This document shows, piece after piece, positions 1 through 5,770 of a DNA stretch of 5,821 nucleotides. This DNA comes from Eubacterium sp. (lineage in GTDB: Bacteria; Bacillota; Clostridia; Lachnospirales; Lachnospiraceae): the NCBI GenBank assembly GCA_017445525.1, contig JAFSTZ010000256.1, forward strand, positions 1 through 5,821. The letters run 5' to 3'. The number at the start of each line of letters is the position of its first letter. Position 1 is the first letter of the stretch. Under the pieces are notes generated by a model. That model worked only from the letters and a program-made list of their open reading frames with translations, did no database searches and was not told where the DNA came from. The position numbers and the translations under genes are program-made.

Positions 1-498
1 AGCGATCATCTGTCCGTTATCATCACACCGGTACTGATGCTCACCGGCTCTTATCAAATACCCTTTGATGTGATAAATATAATCCGTCTGTGTTTTATAA
101 CCGGCAGCATCTGTATGTACCTGGCGTATTCTCTTGCCGTTTTTATTTATATACTTACTTGTTTCTATAGATTCACCGGCATGGATATCCGTCACTGCGC
201 TTTTTAAGAGATTACTCTTATTATATTTATAAGTTATATCACATACCTTCATGTTTTCATCAGGTACTACAACACCATCAACCATCTTAGCTGTATTATA
301 ATATGTTTCTTTGACAACCAATCCTTTTTTACCATACTTATATTCGCGATAAAACCCACCGGACTGCTGTTCATCAAAGATACCGCTGACAACATAAACT
401 TCAACCCTCGACGCAGCAGCCGAAACAACTGATGGCGACATACCCACACATAGAGCGAGAATGATAAATAAAGAAAAAACTGACTTGATCTTTTTCAT
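1..498 (-). CDS. Secreted protein with YD/RHS-like tyrosine-glycine repeats, 3' end missing
   Basis: This reading frame starts at the ATG at 498-496 and stays open to the left edge, so 166 residues are present and the C-terminus is missing. The start is set by an AGGAGG at 510-505, six bases upstream. Residues 1-28 form a signal peptide: a KKIK n-region, a hydrophobic stretch at 8-20, and a VSAAA segment near 25-29 for cleavage. The mature part has five short units with a tyrosine six (once five) residues before a glycine or asparagine and then a hydrophobic pair, around residues 53-61, 90-98, 116-124, 140-149 and 156-165. This spacing recalls the beta-hairpin YD/RHS-type repeats of clostridial surface proteins. 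The protein is therefore probably exported and beta-rich. I do not recognise a named family and assign no activity. It is transcribed divergently from the FliK-like gene, from its own promoter at 523-551. Confidence 0.85.
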   Translation of the reverse strand, partial: MKKIKSVFSLFIILALCVGMSPSVVSAAASRVEVYVVSGIFDEQQSGGFYREYKYGKKGLVVKETYYNTAKMVDGVVVPDENMKVCDITYKYNKSNLLKSAVTDIHAGESIETSKYINKNGKRIRQVHTDAAGYKTQTDYIYHIKGYLIRAGEHQYRCDDNGQMIA

Positions 499-504
499 GG
501 CGAT

Positions 505-510
505 CCTCCT
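505..510 (-). promoter_or_regulatory. Ribosome binding site of the left-edge secreted protein gene
   Basis: AGGAGG on the minus strand, within AAAGGAGGAT, lies six bases before the ATG at 498. It fixes the start and makes the internal methionines less likely starts. Confidence 0.85.
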
Positions 511-522
511 TTTCATTTTTCT

Positions 523-551
523 ATTATACAAGGCAAATACGTTAAAATCAA
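523..551 (-). promoter_or_regulatory. Sigma-A promoter of the left-edge secreted protein gene
   Basis: On the minus strand TTGATT (551-546) is followed after 17 bases by a perfect TATAAT (528-523). Transcription would begin near 516, giving a very short leader of about 18 bases that is mostly ribosome binding site. The match to a housekeeping promoter is good, but the start site is inferred. Confidence 0.75.
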
Positions 552-677
552 GATAAATATTGACGCTAACATGTGAGATGATGTAATCGTTACTATTCAC
601 GAACAAATTCGCTTGCATTTTTATCAGCATTCAGATATACTATCACCATATCGCTTTCTTCATATTGAAAAACACTA

Positions 678-704
678 TATATTTTATCGATTCGATGCCG
701 ATAT
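678..704 (+). promoter_or_regulatory. SigD/FliA (sigma-28) type promoter of the FliK-like gene
   Basis: GCCGATAT at 697-704 matches the flagellar sigma factor -10 consensus known from Bacillus subtilis SigD at all eight positions. Fifteen bases upstream is TATA (678-681), one mismatch from the TAAA -35 element. Transcription would start near 711, leaving a leader of about 85 bases. A sigma-A -10 (TATAAT, 702-707) overlaps the same place but has no recognisable -35 at 16-18 bases. Flagellar sigma control fits the product of the downstream gene. The assignment rests on sequence match only. Confidence 0.65.
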
Positions 705-721
705 AATATACGTAACTGCTA

Positions 722-766
722 TTTTTCATGAAAAAGAAGATTCCATGTCTTCCTTTTTGGGAATCC
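722..766 (+). other. Leader of the FliK-like gene with competing inverted repeats
   Basis: TTTTTCATGAAAAA (722-735) is a perfect 14-base palindrome. Its A-rich half continues as AAAAAGAAGA (731-740), which can also pair with TCTTC-C-TTTTT (748-758) with one bulged C. A third pairing joins GATTCC (739-744) to GGAATC (760-765). These overlap and cannot all form at once. Whether this is regulation or chance in AT-rich DNA is open. Confidence 0.35.
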
Positions 767-795
767 CCTTACGAACCCGGAAACAGAGGTAAATC

Positions 796-2775
796 ATGGC
801 TATACTTGGAAGCAATATCATCCAGAATAATGGTTCCGGCAACGGCGCCGTGCCGCAGACCGCAAGGACCAGAACCTACAGGCAGGGAAATACCACCCTG
901 TCTCTTCATGAAGGTCAGGTTTTGAAGGGTGTGGTAAGCGACGTCCATGGGAACAAGATCACTCTTGACCTCGGCGAAGGCGCATCATTTACCGGCGAAC
1001 TGGAGGACGCTTCCCAGTACTCCATCGGACAGAAGGCCGGCTTCCGCGTGGCCGATCTCGCTGACAATACTATCACTCTGAAGGCATACGGCGACAACTA
1101 TCTCCTCGGCATGGATGACACCATCGACCAGGCTCTCGAGGAAGCCGGACTGCCCAAGTCAGACAGAAATCTAAGCATAGTTGAATCACTTCTTGAAAAC
1201 GGTAAATCCATCTCCAAAGAAAGCATCATGGACGCCATCCGGCTTACCTCCAAGTTCCCGGATGTATCCGCTGACGCTGTCATAACCATGGATCGATTAA
1301 AGATGGAGATGACGCCTGACTCCGTAAAACAGTTTGAGCATTATAAAAATGGTTCGCACCAGCTTCTATACAAGATGGATTCCCTCACGGACTCCATCAG
1401 TGATATGTTGACATCCATCGGAGAGAAGGTTCCGAGACTGGCTTCACAGGTAGGAAGCGAGCTGATCACACTTGCACTTGACTCCGATCCGTCCGTGGAG
1501 GAGTCTGCTCTTTTACATGAGAGAACCCTGCCCGGCGATGCCGAGGTGCCTACATTTTTTGACGCAGAGGGAAAGCCGATCCCATCAGAGTCTTTGATGC
1601 AGCTTGGCGGTGAAGACATCGCACTGACGGATGCCAACGGAAAACCCATCCCTCTCGATGAAGCCATAAAGCAGCTTGTCGACGCAGATCCCGAGATGGC
1701 AGAAAAACTCAGGAATAAAAATCCCGAGCTTGCCGAAAAGCTCTCTCTGACTTCGGCCACTACTGAAGGTGTTACCGAAGAGGAAGCAGCTCTCATGGCC
1801 GGAGAAGAAACAGATGCCGCAGAGCAACCGGAAAACCACGGAGCTCTCTCGCGTATGAGAAACCTCTTTAATAATATTACTGACTCCGCTGCCGGCGCCA
1901 TCAAAAACGCCGTAGCACAATCCGGTGCTTCGAGCGACTTCCGGACACCGTTTATCCACGAGCAGGTCGGGTACTCTCTGTCACCAAAAGAAAGAGAGGA
2001 GTTCTCTTCATTTATAAAAGAACTGCCTTTATCCGATGATATGAAAAAAGCTGTTGCCGACGGTACAGCCACAACGAGGGAACTGTTAAAAGAACTGAAA
2101 GACCAGCTACCGAAAATGCCTGATGAGACCGCAGGCAAGCTGTTATCTAACAGGGCTTTCCAGACCATCATCAAGTCACAATTTATGACAAACTGGACAC
2201 TGTCTCCGGATGAGATGAGAGAAGACGGTGCGATGAGACGTATCTATGAAAAGATGAATACGCAGTTTACCGCGCTGGAACATTTTTCTGAAAATACACT
2301 TGGCAAGGATCTCTTCCAGGGGCTCTCGGAGAATGCCAAGGATATGAACCAGAATCTCGACTTTATGAAAACTCTGAACGACGCTTTTCAATACATCCAG
2401 CTTCCGATAAAGCTGCAGAACCAGAACGCTCACGGCGATCTGTACGTCATGACACGCAAGGAATCACTGAAGAAAAATCCAAACAAACTGAAAGCCGTGC
2501 TGCATCTCGATATGGATCACCTGGGCACGCTCGACATACATATAACAAAAGAAAACACCGCGGTCACGGCGGCGTTCTATACGGATAACGACAAGACATC
2601 TGCGCTGTTTTCCAGAAACATGGACATGCTCAAGGATGCTATAAATGAGCAGGGGTTCGCCTTCCAGGGCACTATGAATCCAAAGGAAATGGACGTTGAT
2701 ATCGTGAAGGATTTCCTGGGGGCGGAGGCGCCGGTGGGGGATATGAAGAGGTATAGCTTTGATCTGAGGGCATGA
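796..2775 (+). CDS. FliK-like flagellar hook-length control protein (large clostridial, DUF6240-like)
   Basis: This 659-residue protein has the layout of FliK, the secreted ruler that measures hook length and switches export specificity at FlhB. Residues 36-97 form a compact beta-rich N-terminal domain beginning with LHEGQVLKGVV. Residues 100-530 are mostly helical and acidic, with a low-complexity Glu/Ala/Asp part at 296-345. Residues 535-640 resemble the FliK C-terminal hook-length domain: LPIKLQNQ, then a beta pair around HLGTLDIHITKENTAV, then a helix ending in the INEQGFAF segment typical of that family. There is no signal peptide, as expected for a type III export substrate. I recall similar large clostridial proteins labelled DUF6240, which I cannot confirm here. 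The ATG at 796 has a modest AGAGG site six bases upstream. A SigD-like promoter (678-704) supports a flagellar role. No other flagellar gene is in the window. The stop codon abuts the terminator at 2777. Confidence 0.75.
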   Translation: MAILGSNIIQNNGSGNGAVPQTARTRTYRQGNTTLSLHEGQVLKGVVSDVHGNKITLDLGEGASFTGELEDASQYSIGQKAGFRVADLADNTITLKAYGDNYLLGMDDTIDQALEEAGLPKSDRNLSIVESLLENGKSISKESIMDAIRLTSKFPDVSADAVITMDRLKMEMTPDSVKQFEHYKNGSHQLLYKMDSLTDSISDMLTSIGEKVPRLASQVGSELITLALDSDPSVEESALLHERTLPGDAEVPTFFDAEGKPIPSESLMQLGGEDIALTDANGKPIPLDEAIKQLVDADPEMAEKLRNKNPELAEKLSLTSATTEGVTEEEAALMAGEETDAAEQPENHGALSRMRNLFNNITDSAAGAIKNAVAQSGASSDFRTPFIHEQVGYSLSPKEREEFSSFIKELPLSDDMKKAVADGTATTRELLKELKDQLPKMPDETAGKLLSNRAFQTIIKSQFMTNWTLSPDEMREDGAMRRIYEKMNTQFTALEHFSENTLGKDLFQGLSENAKDMNQNLDFMKTLNDAFQYIQLPIKLQNQNAHGDLYVMTRKESLKKNPNKLKAVLHLDMDHLGTLDIHITKENTAVTAAFYTDNDKTSALFSRNMDMLKDAINEQGFAFQGTMNPKEMDVDIVKDFLGAEAPVGDMKRYSFDLRA

Positions 2776-2776
2776 A

Positions 2777-2807
2777 AAAGAGCCCATCTGCATGCAATGG
2801 GCTCTTT
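2777..2807. terminator. Bidirectional intrinsic terminator between the FliK-like gene and rny
   Basis: A perfect 11-bp inverted repeat (AAAGAGCCCAT at 2777-2787, ATGGGCTCTTT at 2797-2807) encloses a nine-base loop. It begins one base after the FliK-like stop codon and 16 bases beyond the rny stop. On the minus strand it ends in five T residues, so it should work best for rny. On the plus strand the T run is only three bases long. Confidence 0.85.
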
Positions 2808-2822
2808 GAATAAAACAACGAA

Positions 2823-4385
2823 TTATTTCGCATAATCAACAACTCTTGATTCTCTGATAATATTTACCTTGATAGTTCCCGGATACTGAAGCTCGTCCTC
2901 TATCCTCTTGGACATCTCACGAGCCATGATGACCATCTCGTCATCACTGATCTGATCCGGTTCAACGATCACTCGAACTTCTCTTCCTGCCTGAATTGCA
3001 AAAGATTTATCTACTCCCTTGAAGCTGTTTGCAACATCCTCAAGCTGCTTTAGACGATTGGTATATGTCTCCATCGTCTCGCGGCGGGCTCCCGGTCTTG
3101 CTGCCGATATCGCATCCGCTGCCTGGACCAGCACAGCTATCATACTCTCGGCCTCTACATCTCCGTGATGAGCCTCCACAGCATTTACGACCAAAGGCGT
3201 CTCCTTGTACTTGCGGCACAGGTCAGCACCGATCTGTACGTGAGTTCCCTCCATCTCCTGATCAACAGACTTACCGATATCATGCAGCAAGCCCGCTCTC
3301 TTTGCAGTACGCACATCCGCACCAACCTCGGCAGCCAACAGTCCACACAACTGAGCCACCTCTATGGAATGCTTCAAAGCGTTCTGACCAAAACTGGTAC
3401 GATACTTCATACGACCGAGCAGACGAACCAGTTCCGGGTGGATACCGTGAACGCCTACCTCCAGTGTTGCAGCCTCGCCCTCCTCGCGGATGATGGTCTC
3501 GACTTCCTTTTTAGCCTTATCAACCATCTCCTCGATACGAGCCGGATGGATACGCCCATCTATGATAAGCTTCTCCAAAGCAACCCTGGCGATCTCTCTT
3601 CTGACCGGATCAAAGCCTGAAAGAATAACGGCTTCCGGTGTATCATCTATGATCAGATCAACACCTGTCAGATTCTCAAGGGTTCTGATATTTCTACCCT
3701 CACGACCGATGATACGTCCCTTCATCTCATCACCCGGCAATGGTACTACCGAGATCGTCGACTCTGATACATGATCGGCAGCGCAACGCTGGATAGCGGT
3801 GACGATGTACTCCTTCGCCTTCTTGTCCGCCTCTTCTTTCGCCTGGCGCTCCATATCCTTGATCAGTACTGCAGTTTCATGTTTTACGTCTTCTTCAACC
3901 TGTTTTAATAAATAATCCTTTGCTTGTTCAGAGGTGAGACCGGAAATCTTCTCCAGCTCGCGCATATGGCTCTGACGGAGCTCTTCAACACGCTCCTTTT
4001 CCTTCTCAAAGCTCTTCTCACGTTGTTGCTGGGCTTTTTCCCGTTTCTCGAGTGCATCCGTTTTCTTGTCCAGAGTTTCTTCTTTGCTTAGTACGCGCTT
4101 TTCGTATTCCTGAATCTCTGCTCTTCGCTCTTTGATCTCGTTATCCAGATCATTTTTAACCTTGAGGTTTTCCTCTTTAGCCTCGAGCAGCGCTTCTCGT
4201 TTCTTGTTCTCGGCTGTCTTCAAAGCTTCATCGATGATCTCCCTGGCCTTCTCATCAGCATTCCCAATCTTTGACTCGTTCAGGCGGTTTTCATAAGTGA
4301 TACCGCTCTTTCTTCCGATCAAAAACGCCACGACCAAAAGGATCAATACAACGACAGCCGCTACTACGTAGAACAGCACTGGCAC
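2823..4385 (-). CDS. rny: Ribonuclease Y (endoribonuclease, RNA degradosome)
   Basis: RNase Y is the membrane-anchored endonuclease that starts bulk mRNA decay in many Firmicutes. The 520-residue length equals that of the Bacillus subtilis enzyme. Domains in order: a membrane anchor at residues 2-23; a long Lys/Glu-rich coiled coil at about 30-200; a KH RNA-binding domain from about 209, with its GxxG loop GREG at 227-230; an HD hydrolase domain at about 335-428; and a conserved C-terminal domain to the end. In the HD domain H339, the catalytic pair H368-D369 in LLHDIGK, H406-H407 and D424 are all present, so the enzyme should be active. The start is a GTG (4385-4383), chosen because an AGGAGG (4400-4395) lies nine bases upstream and translation from it begins directly with the membrane anchor. 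It has its own promoter (4466-4494) and ends at the shared terminator. Confidence 0.97.
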   Translation of the reverse strand: MPVLFYVVAAVVVLILLVVAFLIGRKSGITYENRLNESKIGNADEKAREIIDEALKTAENKKREALLEAKEENLKVKNDLDNEIKERRAEIQEYEKRVLSKEETLDKKTDALEKREKAQQQREKSFEKEKERVEELRQSHMRELEKISGLTSEQAKDYLLKQVEEDVKHETAVLIKDMERQAKEEADKKAKEYIVTAIQRCAADHVSESTISVVPLPGDEMKGRIIGREGRNIRTLENLTGVDLIIDDTPEAVILSGFDPVRREIARVALEKLIIDGRIHPARIEEMVDKAKKEVETIIREEGEAATLEVGVHGIHPELVRLLGRMKYRTSFGQNALKHSIEVAQLCGLLAAEVGADVRTAKRAGLLHDIGKSVDQEMEGTHVQIGADLCRKYKETPLVVNAVEAHHGDVEAESMIAVLVQAADAISAARPGARRETMETYTNRLKQLEDVANSFKGVDKSFAIQAGREVRVIVEPDQISDDEMVIMAREMSKRIEDELQYPGTIKVNIIRESRVVDYAK

Positions 4386-4394
4386 GTCGGTGCA

Positions 4395-4400
4395 CCTCCT
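4395..4400 (-). promoter_or_regulatory. Ribosome binding site fixing the GTG start of rny
   Basis: A perfect AGGAGG on the minus strand precedes the GTG at 4385 by nine bases. With no suitable ATG nearby, it decides the non-ATG start. Confidence 0.85.
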
Positions 4401-4465
4401 TATATTTAGTTATCTGCATGACTTAAGTCCCAGACAAAAGACTATAAAGCCCCACAGTTATCTAT

Positions 4466-4494
4466 ATTTTACGATATTGTCAGAAAAATGTCAA
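4466..4494 (-). promoter_or_regulatory. Sigma-A promoter of rny
   Basis: On the minus strand a perfect TTGACA (4494-4489) is followed after exactly 17 bases by TAAAAT (4471-4466), one base from the -10 consensus. Transcription would begin near 4459, giving a leader of roughly 70 bases before the GTG. This fits strong, constitutive, single-gene expression of RNase Y. Confidence 0.82.
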
Positions 4495-4584
4495 GAGCGT
4501 TTTTGATATATTTCTGAAAAATATGCTATCAACTAAACCAAAACTCCGCTCATTCCTATATACCTACCGCTCGTGTCGGATCTG

Positions 4585-4613
4585 TTGAAGACGGATACTC
4601 CCTGTGATATAGT
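4585..4613 (+). promoter_or_regulatory. Promoter of the secreted two-domain protein gene
   Basis: TTGAAG (4585-4590), then 17 bases, then TATAGT (4608-4613), with an extended -10 TG at 4605-4606. Transcription would begin near 4620, about 60 bases ahead of the ATG. This also shows that a start further upstream at 4573 would lie outside the transcript. Confidence 0.7.
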
Positions 4614-4664
4614 GCATACAACAACAAAAACACAAGGCAAGCAAAAAAGCTTAGCCGCCAAAAC

Positions 4665-4673
4665 AAAGGAGGG
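4665..4673 (+). promoter_or_regulatory. Ribosome binding site deciding the ATG at 4681
   Basis: AAAGGAGGG lies seven bases before the ATG at 4681 and ten before a second ATG at 4684. It sets the start of the secreted protein at 4681 (or 4684) instead of the open frame further upstream. Confidence 0.88.
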
Positions 4674-4680
4674 TATCACT

Positions 4681-5430
4681 ATGATGAAGAAAACTATGAT
4701 TATTGTAAAAAAGGCAGTAGCAATCACATTCGCTTGTGCAATGGCACTCGCAATCACACCGGTTATGGATGCCGGAGCCAGGTCAGGACACTGGTACTAC
4801 AGGGGCGCGGCTGAAGACGATCAGACAGACGGCTACAAATACCTGAGAGGTAACTGGTATTATAGAGGAGATGGCTGGAAGGCACCGTACAATCCGGAGG
4901 CGAATGAATACATCAAAGCAGCTGTAGAGACGGCGACTTCAGATCTCGATGAGGATATTTACTACGAAGCTTTGGCAGTACTTGCCGAAAGAGAAAGCGA
5001 AGGGTTTGACTACAGAGTATTCTGCCGCAGAACAAGTATTATGCCCGGAGCAAAGGCAACTTACTCAATCCTCGAGATACATGATAACCTGATCGGACAG
5101 CCCGTACTCGCCAATATCATCGACACCGATATGGAGACTTACTATAAAGGCGATCCGGACGACTGGAACGAAACTGACACACCACTTATCTCAAGACAAG
5201 AAGGTTACATTTTTAATAAAGCCGTAGAAGGTCTGGACGGAGCAAACTACAAGCCGCTTGGGATACTCGCTACAAGAACGACCAACGAAACTGACTATTG
5301 CTTCATCGCTGAGATAACATCTTTTTCAAACAATGAAGAGATAACATATGCACTCATCTACATCAATGAAAACGACGAGGGCGAGATAAAGCTCGATATG
5401 ACTAAAACCATAGATCTGTACAATGCTTAA
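4681..5430 (+). CDS. Secreted protein of unknown function with wall-binding-like repeats and a duplicated C-terminal domain
   Basis: The 249-residue product begins with a signal peptide: basic residues up to K11, a hydrophobic core at about 12-26, and a probable cleavage site after AGA at 31-33. The mature start has two aromatic units, GHWYYRG (36-42) and GNWYYRG (57-63), 21 residues apart, a spacing like choline/cell-wall-binding repeats. The rest is two copies of one domain, roughly 76-149 and 174-246. Segments starting at Y95 and Y190 align without gaps, with about 14 identities in 45 positions. Each copy is a helix followed by beta strands, as in cystatin-like folds; this fold is inferred. 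The mature protein has only two cysteines, C115 and C207, in corresponding strands of the two copies. It is acidic and has no membrane anchor or catalytic motif that I recognise. The start at 4681 follows from the ribosome binding site and promoter. It is probably a monocistronic, exported, surface-associated protein. Confidence 0.88.
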   Translation: MMKKTMIIVKKAVAITFACAMALAITPVMDAGARSGHWYYRGAAEDDQTDGYKYLRGNWYYRGDGWKAPYNPEANEYIKAAVETATSDLDEDIYYEALAVLAERESEGFDYRVFCRRTSIMPGAKATYSILEIHDNLIGQPVLANIIDTDMETYYKGDPDDWNETDTPLISRQEGYIFNKAVEGLDGANYKPLGILATRTTNETDYCFIAEITSFSNNEEITYALIYINENDEGEIKLDMTKTIDLYNA

Positions 5431-5496
5431 GAATACAACATGGTCAGATCAGAACAACAGAGAGGATAAGTTCAAATATGATAATACTCTCCAACA

Positions 5497-5525
5497 GAGG
5501 CAGGCGATCTACAGACGCCTGCCTC
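5497..5525. terminator. Strong hairpin between two convergent genes, possible bidirectional terminator
   Basis: A perfect 10-bp GC-rich inverted repeat (GAGGCAGGCG at 5497-5506, CGCCTGCCTC at 5516-5525) has a nine-base loop. It lies 66 bases after the secreted protein stop and 26 bases beyond the toxin stop, where a shared terminator is expected. Neither side has a T run, so an intrinsic terminator is not proven; it may instead protect 3' ends or act with Rho. Confidence 0.55.
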
Positions 5526-5551
5526 ACGTCGTTGTTGCCGTCACACAGAAC

Positions 5552-5770
5552 TCAAACCTTTTCATTAAAATACTCTTCAGAAACTCTCAGTTGTTTATTT
5601 AGAATTTCTTTCCACATATGTGAGTGGATCTCTCCGCTCCCTTTAGATACTTTCGTTCTTCGCACAGTTCCATCAGGATCTATTTTACGATAAAAATAAT
5701 GATCTGTATCTTTATACAATTCCCACCCATCACGATCGCAAAACCGTTTTAATTCTTTCCATCGAGGCAT
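5552..5770 (-). CDS. HicA/YcfA-like small toxin (putative mRNA interferase)
   Basis: This 72-residue basic protein has the pattern of HicA-like toxins, which fold like a double-stranded RNA-binding domain and cleave mRNA. Visible landmarks are an N-terminal helix (ELKRFCDRDGW, 6-16), a histidine-aromatic strand (DHYFYRK, 23-29) with H24 in the place of the usual HicA catalytic histidine, a basic strand (VRRTKVSKGSGEI, 36-48), and a C-terminal helix (MWKEILNKQLRVS, 52-64). Known HicA proteins are usually 55-90 residues long, so it looks complete. The ATG at 5770 has a GGAGGAG site about eight bases upstream, inside the upstream gene, whose stop lies within this gene in another frame. That overlap implies translational coupling, as in toxin-antitoxin pairs. 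No hicB follows it: downstream is the hairpin at 5497-5525. Toxicity is inferred. Confidence 0.7.
   Translation of the reverse strand: MPRWKELKRFCDRDGWELYKDTDHYFYRKIDPDGTVRRTKVSKGSGEIHSHMWKEILNKQLRVSEEYFNEKV

Larger units (their letters stand above)
499..795. other. Divergent intergenic region
   Basis: This 297-base, AT-rich stretch separates the leftward secreted protein gene from the rightward FliK-like gene. It holds the sigma-A promoter facing left (523-551), the SigD-like promoter facing right (678-704), and a structured leader (722-766). Bases 552-677 contain no gene and no strong signal that I can support. Confidence 0.7.
4386..4680. other. Divergent intergenic region between rny and the secreted protein gene
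   Basis: These 295 bases carry the leftward rny promoter and its leader (4386-4494) and the rightward promoter of the secreted protein (4585-4613) with its leader and ribosome binding site. The rny leader contains a 10-bp palindrome (GACTTAAGTC, 4420-4429) and two copies of an 8-bp direct repeat (4408-4415, 4456-4463). Bases 4495-4584 show no gene or clear signal. Confidence 0.7.

Noticed and set aside
267..449. 60-codon minus-strand frame inside the left-edge gene
   Set aside because: It is out of frame with the secreted protein, which has a ribosome binding site, promoter and signal peptide.
560..589. Possible rightward promoter with TTGACG
   Set aside because: The -35 is good, but the sequence 17 bases later (GTAATC) is a poor -10 element, and nothing starts close by.
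600..611. Inverted repeat CGAACAAATTCG as a LexA-type operator
   Set aside because: The arms are only four bases and do not match the GAAC-N4-GTTC pattern of Firmicute LexA sites.
702..707. TATAAT as a sigma-A promoter for the FliK-like gene
   Set aside because: No -35 element is found 16-18 bases upstream, whereas the overlapping GCCGATAT fits a flagellar sigma factor at correct spacing. Dual use is not excluded.
728..925. 65-codon plus-strand frame at the start of the FliK-like gene
   Set aside because: It has no ribosome binding site, overlaps the real gene in another frame and shows no protein-like features.
1341..2174. Open frame of 277 codons on the minus strand, opposite the FliK-like gene
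   Set aside because: The product is serine-rich with no recognisable domain, as expected for an antisense shadow, and it lies wholly within a well-supported gene.
3029..3620. Two overlapping plus-strand open frames opposite rny
   Set aside because: They lie inside the conserved KH/HD coding region of RNase Y on the other strand, overlap each other in different frames and encode no recognisable domain.
5478..5693. 71-codon plus-strand frame opposite the HicA-like gene
   Set aside because: It crosses the hairpin and runs antisense to a better supported gene, with no ribosome binding site seen.
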